From contig NZ_CP059733.1 in the NCBI RefSeq assembly GCF_000948985.2, positions 3,472,001-3,536,000 of the forward strand: a DNA stretch of 64,000 bases, read 5' to 3'. Source of the stretch: Thalassomonas viridans (GTDB lineage Bacteria > Pseudomonadota > Gammaproteobacteria > Enterobacterales > Alteromonadaceae). The notes beneath the pieces are model-generated. The model ran no database searches, had not been told where the DNA came from, and worked only from the letters and a program-made list of their open reading frames with translations. Shown here piece after piece: positions 33,367-42,452 of this stretch; position 1 is the first letter of the stretch; each line of letters opens with the position of its first letter. Both the position numbers and the translations under genes were made by a program.

Positions 33367-34026
33367 ATGGGCCCTATCTCCGGTAGTTTCTCCCCGTTAG
33401 CCAACACGGACAGGTTGCAGAACAACGGTAGCAATAACAACAACGCCAATACACCGGGTAACAACCCCAATGTCTCGGTACGTCCGGACGATGATAATGT
33501 CAACAACGGCAACAGATCACAAAATAGCGTGAATCTACAAATAAGTACAGAAGGCCGCACGGCTTCCGCCCAAATCAGCCGGGAGCAGGCCGCAGACAGG
33601 CTGGAGCAAAACAGCCAGAGACAGCAGGCACAGACGTTTGTCCGCGCCAATCAGGACCAGGATGAACAAGACCAGTTAAATATTTCTCCCCGCCAGGCAG
33701 CCGGCGCCGTCAATGCCACCGACGCCTCTGCCGATGACGTCCGCTCTACGGCTGTCGGCTTTGGCGGATTGCAACAGCAAACAGAACTTGCCGAAAATGC
33801 TATTGAGCAATTTAATGAAAACCAACAGCAAATACAAAGCAGCGGTCAGTCTTCGGAAAGCGAAAACTCCACCGCCAACAGCAATGCGGTAGCGGCGCCC
33901 AACGAGAGCTTTACCGAACTTTCCGCACAGACTAATCAGGCCCAAAGGCGTAATGCCTTTATCAGCAGTGAATTTGTCAGTCAACTTGATAACCGCCAGG
34001 GTAGCCTGTTTGACCAAACGGTTTAA
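33367..34026 (+). CDS. Asn/Gln-rich low-complexity hypothetical protein
   Basis: About 219 residues, beginning MGPISGSFSPLANTDRLQNN. It is very rich in Asn, Gln and Ser (NNGSNNNNANTPGNNPN) and has no Cys, Trp, signal peptide or membrane segment, so it is predicted largely disordered with some helix (ELAENAIEQFNENQQQIQ). A GTG at 33355 is an alternative start; neither start has a good ribosome site. It is convergent with the T6SS operon. No family recognised. Confidence 0.6.
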   Translation: MGPISGSFSPLANTDRLQNNGSNNNNANTPGNNPNVSVRPDDDNVNNGNRSQNSVNLQISTEGRTASAQISREQAADRLEQNSQRQQAQTFVRANQDQDEQDQLNISPRQAAGAVNATDASADDVRSTAVGFGGLQQQTELAENAIEQFNENQQQIQSSGQSSESENSTANSNAVAAPNESFTELSAQTNQAQRRNAFISSEFVSQLDNRQGSLFDQTV

Positions 34027-34100
34027 TTGTCGAAAGTACTTAGATTAATTTAGCCAGCAACACCGCAATAGAAAACGGTAAATTATGGCAAAAAACGGCC

Positions 34101-35147
34101 CTACCGTGCTGCCGTCACAATAAAAATAGTCGTCATAAAAATAAATAAAATAATTAAGATAGTCGCGATAAAAAACAAATAAACAGGATCGTTTTTGCTG
34201 CGTTTCAGCTCCGACACCTGGCAAAGAGCTTGAGTTTGCTCGCTGTTCATTTCCCGGGTCGGGTTCCAAGACAGGTTATCGGCGATAGACGACAATAGTT
34301 GCTGCCGCTGTGTAACTAATGTATCACGGCTGATCCCGGCCAGATAATAATCAAGCTGTAACTTCTCAAGCTGCCGGTTCCACTGCGTTAAGCTGTGTTT
34401 AACAACGGCTGTTTTTGCAAACTGATCGGGATAAATACAAATCAGGGTTAAGTTGTCATGAGCCCCGGCTTGTAGCACTTTATCCCGCAACAAGGCAGTT
34501 TTATGCTTCATACTGCCATTGGCGGCAAAACAGTTGAACATCAGGGCCTGGCTCACTTCACCGTATATGCCGTCACTGCAAAGCAAAAATAACCGCCAGT
34601 TCGCCATATCCAGCAACTGGAATTCCAGGCAAAGATCCGGATGTAAACCTACCGCCCGGGTGATGGCATGGCTTTTAGGCAGCTGCCGCATTTCCTGCTC
34701 AGACATTTGCCCTAACTTCATTAACTCGGTTGCCTGGTTGTGATCCCAGGTCAGACATTGCAGCCGGGTGGCATCCTGACCATAACACCTGGAATCTCCC
34801 GCCCAGATCAGGATGCCTAGGTTATGCCAGCGATTAAGCAAAACCAGTGTCGTGCCCATATAATCACCGCAAAAACTTTCCCGGGCATAATGGTAAATCT
34901 TGAGGTTAGCGTTAAACACCAGTTGTTCCAACTGATTAACCCGCTGCGTAAGTTCCTCTTCCAGGCAGATATTCTCAAAGGTCTGCCTGAGCATCCGGCT
35001 GGCTAATGCCCCCCCTTTGCCGCCTCCCATACCGTCCGCCACCAGCCATAACTGATTTTCATCATCGCTAAGGTACGCATCCTGGTTTTCACTGCGCACA
35101 TGTCCCTGATGCGTGATGGCATCACTGGACCAGCCTGGCGTCAACAT
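34101..35147 (-). CDS. pppA: PP2C-type Ser/Thr phosphatase of the T6SS, membrane-anchored (PppA-like)
   Basis: PPM/PP2C phosphatase; in Pseudomonas aeruginosa PppA reverses PpkA-dependent phosphorylation of the FHA protein and shuts down T6SS firing. Metal motifs are intact: RSENQDAYL, LVADGMGGGKGG, WAGDSRCYG, LCSDGIYGEV and GAHDNLTLI. The 348-residue protein is about 100 residues longer than P. aeruginosa PppA. The extra part ends in one membrane helix (YLFFIATILIILFIFMTTIF), an unusual anchor. It overlaps tagF by 7 nt and is last in the operon. Confidence 0.9.
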   Translation of the reverse strand: MLTPGWSSDAITHQGHVRSENQDAYLSDDENQLWLVADGMGGGKGGALASRMLRQTFENICLEEELTQRVNQLEQLVFNANLKIYHYARESFCGDYMGTTLVLLNRWHNLGILIWAGDSRCYGQDATRLQCLTWDHNQATELMKLGQMSEQEMRQLPKSHAITRAVGLHPDLCLEFQLLDMANWRLFLLCSDGIYGEVSQALMFNCFAANGSMKHKTALLRDKVLQAGAHDNLTLICIYPDQFAKTAVVKHSLTQWNRQLEKLQLDYYLAGISRDTLVTQRQQLLSSIADNLSWNPTREMNSEQTQALCQVSELKRSKNDPVYLFFIATILIILFIFMTTIFIVTAAR

Positions 35148-35836
35148 GGGGGCTCTCTTTCCAGGAAACTGATATAGGCCTCCGGCGGCGGCATATTATC
35201 AAACACCCGAAATTGCGGTGCCCGCCTCTGGCTGCCGCAAGACCACCAAAAACTGTATTTCAGGGTTTGCTGCCGAATAAAATAACAGGCCATGGCTGAC
35301 ACTGCCGTGTCCAAATCCTGCAGCCCGGTAAGCTCACAACTAAACATTTCACTTGCGGTTAACGGCGAAAGACATGCCCGGGGCATCATCTGTCCGGTAA
35401 GGGCTGGCGAGATTTCCTGTACCACTTGCTCCAATAGATGCTCGGGATCTATAGCTTTCTCATCAAGCAAGGCGATTATAAAGTCCTCAAGCCGCAACAG
35501 CTCGGTTTCCAGGCCTGTCAATAAGAGCAAAGGATTATCTTGCCCTTCAAGTTCAACGACCAGGGTAAAAGGATACAAACGGCCAACCCTGTCGACACTG
35601 GGCATAGTGATGCCCAGAAAAGCATTTTCATCCAATACTCCTTCACTGAGATAAAAACGCCAGACCGGCGCCTGTAAATACAGCTGCTGCCAGCTGTCCT
35701 GCAACTGCCAGCTGGCATTTTCCATGGCGCGCATCAGCCAGTTATCCCAGCGGTCGACAAAAACAGGGGTTATATTGCGGCGGATAAAGTCCCCGAATGC
35801 CGGTAATTTGCCATAAAAGCCTATGCCCTTGATCAT
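35141..35836 (-). CDS. tagF: Type VI secretion-associated protein TagF (DUF2094)
   Basis: Cytoplasmic TagF-family regulator; in P. aeruginosa TagF represses T6SS post-translationally. The 231-residue protein begins MIKGIGFYGKLPAFGDFIRR, the family hallmark (GKLP-xGDF), and continues with RWDNWLMRAMENAS. Overlaps with tssM (4 nt) and pppA (7 nt) show translational coupling. Confidence 0.93.
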   Translation of the reverse strand: MIKGIGFYGKLPAFGDFIRRNITPVFVDRWDNWLMRAMENASWQLQDSWQQLYLQAPVWRFYLSEGVLDENAFLGITMPSVDRVGRLYPFTLVVELEGQDNPLLLLTGLETELLRLEDFIIALLDEKAIDPEHLLEQVVQEISPALTGQMMPRACLSPLTASEMFSCELTGLQDLDTAVSAMACYFIRQQTLKYSFWWSCGSQRRAPQFRVFDNMPPPEAYISFLEREPPC

Positions 35837-38800
35837 AAACGCTCCAGACAGACAAATTCAGACAAGGGAGGAATGGCCAGGGGATGGATCCTGCGCCTGG
35901 AAGCCACGGCATAAATGGCCTGATAGCCATTCAAGGTAAAAGTCAGCTGGAAGCTGTTTTTTTTCAGGGGTTTGATGGCGCCCGCCGCCAGCAAACGGAA
36001 CAGGCCAAAGGTGCCTTCTTCCCTGTGCACCACTTCACTGCCGTCCTGGCGGGTAAAGGACATGGTAATATAGTCAACCCCCCTGTTGCCGGGCCAGGCG
36101 ATTTTTTTCGTGATCGGCGGACCGAACTGATAGGCCAACAGCTGCCCGGAAACATTCAGGCTAAACCGCCTCACCCGGGGGTCCAGATAAACAGGCGTAA
36201 ACTCCAGTTCAACAAAAGGGGTCTCACCGCTTAAGTCAAAGTAACTCTGCCGGATCCGGTCTGCCTGTTCAAAAAAACTCAGTGCCTGCTGCGAGTGCCG
36301 CAACTGCACCGGCACTTCCCCCTTCCAGCGCCAGGGAACACTGACCCTGTCGATCAGCTTATCCAGATGCTTATCATAAAAACGCTGCAATAGGCCGGAT
36401 TGTCCCAAAAGTGCACTGAAATCTTGCAACAGTACCTCCTGGCCGGCCATCGGCATAAAGGGATAGCCCCGGGCAGTGATCTTCTGGCATTGCTGTCGAT
36501 AAGAGTCTTGCCACAACCGGGCCACCTCTCTTTTGGCGCCATACCAGAGTACATTTTCACTCTCCTGACTGATTTGCGTCAGCCAGCGTTTTAACGGCAT
36601 GGGCTGCCTGACGGCAAACGTCCGTAGCTCCTGAATGGGTTGGTGGTTTTGCCGGATCTGTTCTGGCATTCCCTGACTGCTTTGCTGGCTCAGCAGCGAC
36701 AAATGGACAAAAAGCCCGGACAGGGCATTAAGCAACTTATCCTGATTCGCCAGCTTTGTTGCTTCGTCACTCAAGGCATTGATCCCGGCAAAGGCCCGGG
36801 TCACCTGCTCTTTCGGGGACAGTTTCCCGTCGGCAATCCCGCGGCCCTGACCGGCCAACCGCCCCAAACGATTGTCTTCAGAGAAACCTTGCTCCAGTAA
36901 CCTCTGGGTTTTATCCATCAGGCCCGGCTTGCTCAAACGGGTATTGAAATCCAGACTATTTAACAGATAAATAAGGGGAGAATGACTGCCGCTGGCGCTT
37001 TCAAGGGCACTGATCCCCCTGGACAGCTCAGTAAAGGTATCGATTTGCAATTGATCCAGCAAGCTTTTCCACGCCCGAATATAGTCCCGGGCATACAATG
37101 CCATCAGCTCCGCTTTTAATTGCCGCAAGTCGGGCATTTGCTCCTTAGTCCCCAGAACCCAGCCGGAGCCGCCATGATCCCGTAAAAACTCATCCAGCAA
37201 CTCGGCTTGGGTTTTCTCAAAAAACTCCCGGCTATAAAACGCAGATAAGACTTTGTCCGGCTCCGGCGGCATGGCAAACACTTCTTGCCACTGCGGCCCG
37301 GCAATATCCGCCATGTTTAACATTAAGATCTCATTAGCCAGGTACTGCTGTTTAAACTGGTAATAATAGAGGTTGGCGAATTTCGTTTGCTTAAGCTTGT
37401 TTTGTACCCGGCTGACCATCTCCTGGTTCAGCTTCACCCTTAACCCGGACTCTGCCAGCAAATGTCGGAAATGACCAAGCAGGGAGTCGAGCTGTTCACC
37501 GGATAGCCTGGGTTGCTGGCGAAAGACTAAACCCGCCTGCGCCAGTAAAAAGTCAATATCCCTGTGCTGTTCCCGGTCCAGCATTAAATAAGCCTTCAGG
37601 TATTGAAAAAGCACTCCGTTATCCATATTGCTGCCCGAAAGCCTATGTTCAAAAGACATTTTTATCCAGGGCAACAGGATAACATTGGCCAGGCGCCGGT
37701 AACTTTCATTAACGCTATCATATAACTCCCCTGCCTGCCCCAGGCCCAGGTGCCAACCCCTCCGGCCTTGCAGCTTCAAGCTGCCAAGCACCTCCACCAG
37801 CTGATCTAGCGGCAGCAAGCCCTGCGGCATTGCCAGGGCACGGCTGCCCTGGTGTTGATATTGCCCCAGCCAGCTCAGCAGCTGTTCATCGGTTTGCCTG
37901 ATCATGGTGCTGTTCTGCTGGTAGCTGAAATACCAGCCGGCCAGCAGCAATATACTCACACCGCAGGCCAGACCATAACCGGTCCTGAGCAGTCTTTTTT
38001 TGTGCTTTTCATAACGCGTAAATACCCCGAAAGCATCGGCTTCCTTAAAGACCACTTCTTGCAGCAGGTTTTTAATAAAATAGCTGCGCGGCTCAACCGG
38101 GAAGCTGAGTTTATTTTCGGCATTTAAGCCTAAACTGCCGGCAACATTTGCCAGCAAATTATCTATGGCGGCACCATGCTGGGTGCCGCTGGTGAAGTAA
38201 ATCCCCCGGACTATACCTCCCCGGGTATAATCATCTTCACGGGAAAAGGCGCTTAACAGCTCGCTTAGGGCATTTTTTAAGGCCGCTACCTGATGGCTGA
38301 ACAAATAAATATTTTTCTTGCGCCCGCTGTCGCGCTCCTGCTCCATACGGCGCCACTGCTTATGACATAGGGAATGCACCAGAGCGGTAAAGGCGGGATC
38401 AAATTCCGCCATCACGGCATTGCCGGTACTATCTTCAAATGTCAGGCCAAACACCTGTTCACGCTCGTGATAGCCATAGTTTTCGAAAAACTCACCGAAT
38501 CCCGGCAGCAGATCCGTTTTGGTCAGCAGCAAATATACCGGCAGCTTCACCTTAAAGCAGGTGTTTAGCTCACTCACCCTTTGCCGGGCTGCATTTATTT
38601 GCCGGGAAAGGGCTTGCGGGCCTGCCGTTAACAGCTCATCTATCCCCATAGCCACCAAGACACCGTTAATGGGCTTTTTGCGGAATTTTAGGATAAGATT
38701 TAGAAACTGCTCCCAGGCCGCCTGGTCAAGATCCGAATGACTGTCACGGCTGGTATAGCGCCCCGCGGTATCGAGCAGCACAGCGCCTTCACCGAACCAC

Positions 38801-39297
38801 CAGTCACAATTTTTAGTGCCGCCGATCCCTTTTACCGCCGGCACCCCTAACTGACCTTCAAAGGGGAACTCTAACCCTGAGTTAGCCAATAAGGTGGTTT
38901 TACCGCAGCCCGGTGAGCCTATGATCATATACCAGGGCAAACGGCTCAGCAGTTTATGCTGCCCAGCACTTTTATTGATCAGTGTAAACGCCTGGGTAAA
39001 CTTTTCCTTAAGCTCCTGAGCTTCGGCAGCTTGTTCAGCCTGACGCTCTCCTTCCCCGGCCAGTGCTCTATTCAGCTGCTGTTCCTCCTTTTTCCCCTGA
39101 TGATAACGGTAAAGACCAAGCAGCGCCCAGGCCAGCAATAACAATAAAATCAATAAGAAACGCTGCGATGCCAGATATAAGGGATAGTACCCGGCAAAGG
39201 CGATATAAGGTCCGGCAAACCAGATAAGCAGGGACAAACAGATGATCAATATCAGCGGCTTAAACCAGGGCCGGGATAAAAGTGTTTTTATCGCCAT
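35833..39297 (-). CDS. tssM: T6SS membrane complex protein TssM (IcmF)
   Basis: Inner-membrane core of the T6SS trans-envelope complex, contacting TssL and, through its periplasmic part, TssJ. The 1,154-residue protein has two N-terminal membrane helices (about 12-30 and 44-64), a cytoplasmic NTPase-like domain with Walker A GSPGCGKTTLL (about residue 127) and LLDTAGRY, a third helix near residue 440-458 (GVSILLLAGWYFSY), and a long periplasmic IcmF region ending in the TssJ-binding beta domain. Length is normal. It overlaps tssL by 10 nt and tagF by 4 nt. Confidence 0.97.
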   Translation of the reverse strand: MAIKTLLSRPWFKPLILIICLSLLIWFAGPYIAFAGYYPLYLASQRFLLILLLLLAWALLGLYRYHQGKKEEQQLNRALAGEGERQAEQAAEAQELKEKFTQAFTLINKSAGQHKLLSRLPWYMIIGSPGCGKTTLLANSGLEFPFEGQLGVPAVKGIGGTKNCDWWFGEGAVLLDTAGRYTSRDSHSDLDQAAWEQFLNLILKFRKKPINGVLVAMGIDELLTAGPQALSRQINAARQRVSELNTCFKVKLPVYLLLTKTDLLPGFGEFFENYGYHEREQVFGLTFEDSTGNAVMAEFDPAFTALVHSLCHKQWRRMEQERDSGRKKNIYLFSHQVAALKNALSELLSAFSREDDYTRGGIVRGIYFTSGTQHGAAIDNLLANVAGSLGLNAENKLSFPVEPRSYFIKNLLQEVVFKEADAFGVFTRYEKHKKRLLRTGYGLACGVSILLLAGWYFSYQQNSTMIRQTDEQLLSWLGQYQHQGSRALAMPQGLLPLDQLVEVLGSLKLQGRRGWHLGLGQAGELYDSVNESYRRLANVILLPWIKMSFEHRLSGSNMDNGVLFQYLKAYLMLDREQHRDIDFLLAQAGLVFRQQPRLSGEQLDSLLGHFRHLLAESGLRVKLNQEMVSRVQNKLKQTKFANLYYYQFKQQYLANEILMLNMADIAGPQWQEVFAMPPEPDKVLSAFYSREFFEKTQAELLDEFLRDHGGSGWVLGTKEQMPDLRQLKAELMALYARDYIRAWKSLLDQLQIDTFTELSRGISALESASGSHSPLIYLLNSLDFNTRLSKPGLMDKTQRLLEQGFSEDNRLGRLAGQGRGIADGKLSPKEQVTRAFAGINALSDEATKLANQDKLLNALSGLFVHLSLLSQQSSQGMPEQIRQNHQPIQELRTFAVRQPMPLKRWLTQISQESENVLWYGAKREVARLWQDSYRQQCQKITARGYPFMPMAGQEVLLQDFSALLGQSGLLQRFYDKHLDKLIDRVSVPWRWKGEVPVQLRHSQQALSFFEQADRIRQSYFDLSGETPFVELEFTPVYLDPRVRRFSLNVSGQLLAYQFGPPITKKIAWPGNRGVDYITMSFTRQDGSEVVHREEGTFGLFRLLAAGAIKPLKKNSFQLTFTLNGYQAIYAVASRRRIHPLAIPPLSEFVCLERL

Positions 39298-40622
39298 GCG
39301 TGCAAACCTTTAGCCAGTAACATGACTTCTACCCTGCGGTTACGGCTCCTGTTTTCATCACTGGTGTTATCTGCCAGCGGCTGGCTGTCTGCCATGCCCC
39401 GGGCATATATACGCCCCGAGTACGCCGTCATGGACGTAAGCCAGGCCTTGATCGCATTGGCCCGGCTTAGCGAAATACTCCAGTTTGAATCCGCTTTGCC
39501 GGTGGAATCCGTATGCCCCACCACCAGAACGGCCCCCCGGTAACCGTCAAGCATGGCTTTAAAAGCGACTTTATCCGGTAAAAATCGGCTATCCGGCGTC
39601 TGACTACCGCTCGCGAATAAACCGGTATGCTTTAAGCGGATCACCACAAAGCCCTGTGCCAAATCAACACTAATCAAGCCCTGGCGGATATCCTGTGCAA
39701 ACAGCCGAGTCATATTATCCAATAACACTTTGTCACCGGCTTCCCTGTCAACGCTCTCTTTATCCTGGGTTTGTTGTTTCTCCCAGGAAATCAGTTCTTC
39801 CCAGGCAACATCCGACAGATGACGGTATACCGGCTCTGCCTGACCGCGCAATAAAAAGAAAAAAGAAAAATAGCCTATGGCCAAAACAATGATTAACAGC
39901 GAAAGCAGTAAATAGGGGGAAGTGTAACTTGATGCCTGTCCCGAAGGAGCGCCGATCCCCTGCCAGGCGGGAGATAAGGGCGTGTTCTCCTGGCGGCGCA
40001 CCCGGGAAATGGCCGCTGCCAGTTGCTGGTTAATCTTGAGCAAGGTCGCACCGTTATCTTTGGCTATCCGGTACTTACCGGCAAACCCCAGGCTCAGGCA
40101 AACATAAATAAGCTCCAGCAGGTTAATATTGTACTCCGGCTGTTGCAGCAATTTGCCCGTTAGCTGGAAAAACTTTTCTCCTCCCCAGGTTTCATTGTGT
40201 AACTTACTCAGCAGGGTCAGCTCCGCCCAATGGCTGTCATTGCCCCAGGGAGTGGTTAATACGATCTCATCCACCAGGCAGCATAATAAATAGCGTGCGG
40301 TCAGTGCCGTCTCCCGGGTCTCTCCTCCCTGGACAGCCAAAGTTTCAAATGCCAGCAGCTTGTTTTCGATATCCAGCCTCAACTGCTCTGCCCCGCTTCC
40401 CGGAGCGATTACCGCGACACTGCCGGCAAAAATCAAAATTTCATTGGCTGCCGCCAGTAAAGGGTTTTCCAGGCTGTCAAGGGAAAGGGGCTGCGTAGCA
40501 TCCAGGCTGGCCCGGACACGGCGGGCAAAATCCGCTCCGGCAATTTGCGTTTCATCATGGCGACCTCCCCGGCGTCCTCCCGGGTTTGGCATGGCGATAG
40601 TGTTGTCATCATGGTTAGACAC
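39288..40622 (-). CDS. tssL: T6SS membrane protein TssL with OmpA peptidoglycan-binding domain
   Basis: DotU-family inner-membrane protein, 444 residues. The cytoplasmic DotU domain (NPLLAAANEILIFAG..., CLVDEIVLTTPWGNDSHW) is followed by one helix at about 236-258 (YLLLSLLIIVLAIGYFSFFF). A periplasmic OmpA-like domain follows (VLVVGHTDSTGKAD, SLSRANAIKAWL, NRSRNRRVEVMLL). This extended form anchors the complex to the cell wall itself, so a separate TagL is not needed. It lies 1 nt after tssK. Confidence 0.96.
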   Translation of the reverse strand: MSNHDDNTIAMPNPGGRRGGRHDETQIAGADFARRVRASLDATQPLSLDSLENPLLAAANEILIFAGSVAVIAPGSGAEQLRLDIENKLLAFETLAVQGGETRETALTARYLLCCLVDEIVLTTPWGNDSHWAELTLLSKLHNETWGGEKFFQLTGKLLQQPEYNINLLELIYVCLSLGFAGKYRIAKDNGATLLKINQQLAAAISRVRRQENTPLSPAWQGIGAPSGQASSYTSPYLLLSLLIIVLAIGYFSFFFLLRGQAEPVYRHLSDVAWEELISWEKQQTQDKESVDREAGDKVLLDNMTRLFAQDIRQGLISVDLAQGFVVIRLKHTGLFASGSQTPDSRFLPDKVAFKAMLDGYRGAVLVVGHTDSTGKADSNWSISLSRANAIKAWLTSMTAYSGRIYARGMADSQPLADNTSDENRSRNRRVEVMLLAKGLHAWR

Positions 40623-40623
40623 G

Positions 40624-41961
40624 TTAACCGGCCCTTACCGCCCAAAGCTCCAGTTTCAGGTTGGGAAATTTACGTCCGACATGAATGGCAATACCTCCCG
40701 ATGTTTCCAGGCTTTGCCAGTATTGCCCCTGTTGCACCAGCTCGAAATAAACCGTGCCTTTTTGATAGGGAATTTGCCTTGGCGCCACCGCCAGTGAGTT
40801 GATTTGAATACCCGGCAACTGCACATTCACTAATTCTTTGATTTCCTCCACCGCACCTATCTTCACCTGCCCCGGGAAAAACTTCCTCAACTCATCCAGG
40901 CCCATATCCGCACTCACCGCCAGCACAAAGGCACTGTTGGCCAGCAGCTGCTTATCAGGAATTTTTCCGACATTAACGCCATAGCTGCGGTCTTCCAGGG
41001 GAATATTAACGGACCTTTGTTCCAGCACGGTACTAAAGGCGGTTTTGAGTTCGCCGATCAGGACGCTGAAACATTCCGTCAGCTCATAATGGTTATAATC
41101 CGGCAAATCCGGGGCGAGTTTGCCGGCACGGGTAAAAGTTGAGAATTCGCCGATGATCTCGATAAAAAGCAAAAACAGGGAGTAAGGATGAATACAGGCC
41201 TGACAGCTGACATGCCCTAAGCGGGGTAAATAGCGGTTCAGGCACTGCAGCATCAAAAAATCGGACACCTCGCTTGCCACTGCCTTGCCTTCTACACAGA
41301 TCCGTCCGGCAATCGCCCCGGCGCGGTGGCGGGCAACACTTTCCAGCTCTTTCAGCACGCTGTCCATATAAGCGCTGCGCTTGATATTGATAGTTGAAGC
41401 AATAAACTCATGACTTAACACCACGCTGCCATCCCCTTTTACTTCCTGCACCCGGGCAAGAGGAATGTAGAGATACTCAGCCCTGTCATCCTTTTCCCTG
41501 AGTAACCTTAAATTTAATGCGCACACCTCCACATGGTTTTTCTCCGCATGCTCACAGCTGATATCCCTTAATGCGATTTCCTCAAGCAAATAACGGCAGT
41601 ATCCGGCTTTTTGCTGATCCCGGTTTACTTCGCTATTGTTGGTATGAAAAACATACAGACACAGATAAATGATCTGTCCTCGATCCTGCCCGGTAATATC
41701 CAGCGCAGCGGGCAGCTTATCCCGCTCCGGGAGCTCGAAAAAACTGCCGTCGGGGAAAAAACCCGATGCCCTTACCAGGCTGATCTTACCGGCATTGAGT
41801 AATGCGGTATCGATTTCAAGCTCGGCCACCCCCCACATGGGATATTCATAATGATAGTGCTGACGCTGAATTAACTGCTCAAAATAGCGGGTTTGCTGCT
41901 GAAAATGTTGTGGCAGCATCAGCATGCCTTCCGTCCACACCACTCTTTTTTGTCCGGGCAT
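40624..41961 (-). CDS. tssK: T6SS baseplate adaptor TssK
   Basis: TssK links the baseplate (TssEFG) to the TssJLM membrane complex. The 445-residue protein has the family N-terminus VVWTEGMLMLPQHFQQQTRY and the mid-region conserved in TssK (LFLLFIEIIGEFSTF). Full length. It is the only baseplate-related gene in the window; TssE, F and G are not seen. Confidence 0.96.
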   Translation of the reverse strand: MPGQKRVVWTEGMLMLPQHFQQQTRYFEQLIQRQHYHYEYPMWGVAELEIDTALLNAGKISLVRASGFFPDGSFFELPERDKLPAALDITGQDRGQIIYLCLYVFHTNNSEVNRDQQKAGYCRYLLEEIALRDISCEHAEKNHVEVCALNLRLLREKDDRAEYLYIPLARVQEVKGDGSVVLSHEFIASTINIKRSAYMDSVLKELESVARHRAGAIAGRICVEGKAVASEVSDFLMLQCLNRYLPRLGHVSCQACIHPYSLFLLFIEIIGEFSTFTRAGKLAPDLPDYNHYELTECFSVLIGELKTAFSTVLEQRSVNIPLEDRSYGVNVGKIPDKQLLANSAFVLAVSADMGLDELRKFFPGQVKIGAVEEIKELVNVQLPGIQINSLAVAPRQIPYQKGTVYFELVQQGQYWQSLETSGGIAIHVGRKFPNLKLELWAVRAG

Positions 41962-41966
41962 CGATC

Positions 41967-42452
41967 TTACTCCGGGATCCGGGCGCTGATACTCAACTTA
42001 TTCACCTTGATCAAAAGCTTACTTCTGCCAAAACTAAACTTCCCCTTTTGAGGCACCGCCACCAGCTGCCGCCACGAGGCATTTTCAATATCCATAAAAC
42101 CCGACACCAGGCCGAAATATTTAGTCTCTTTAGCAATATCAATTTTAATGGACTCTGTACTGCCCGGCTGCACCAAATAGTCGTTACTTTTTATCAGTTC
42201 ATTGCCTAAGCCCACCAGATCTGTTGCCAGTAAATCCGTAAAACCGGATTTAGCAAAATTCACATCATTGGTAAGCTGAAACACCCTTAAAAGCACAGGT
42301 GACGGATCGCCGGAAAAATTGGGGTTGATGTTTTTTACCGCCTGGATTTCATAAACAAAACCAACCTCTTTATCCACGCGGGATGCACAGGCGGTGATAA
42401 AAAGCCCAAATAAGACGGTTAAAAAAAAGCGGGTTGGTGATCTGGCCATCAT
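41967..42452 (-). CDS. tssJ: T6SS outer-membrane lipoprotein TssJ
   Basis: Lipoprotein (161 residues) anchoring the TssM periplasmic domain at the outer membrane. It has signal peptide FFLTVLFGLFITAC with lipobox ITAC|A and a transthyretin-like beta fold (PVLLRVFQLTNDVNFAKSGF, typical of TssJ). Its ATG overlaps the stop of the FHA gene (ATGA). A second Met follows immediately (42449). Confidence 0.94.
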   Translation of the reverse strand: MMARSPTRFFLTVLFGLFITACASRVDKEVGFVYEIQAVKNINPNFSGDPSPVLLRVFQLTNDVNFAKSGFTDLLATDLVGLGNELIKSNDYLVQPGSTESIKIDIAKETKYFGLVSGFMDIENASWRQLVAVPQKGKFSFGRSKLLIKVNKLSISARIPE

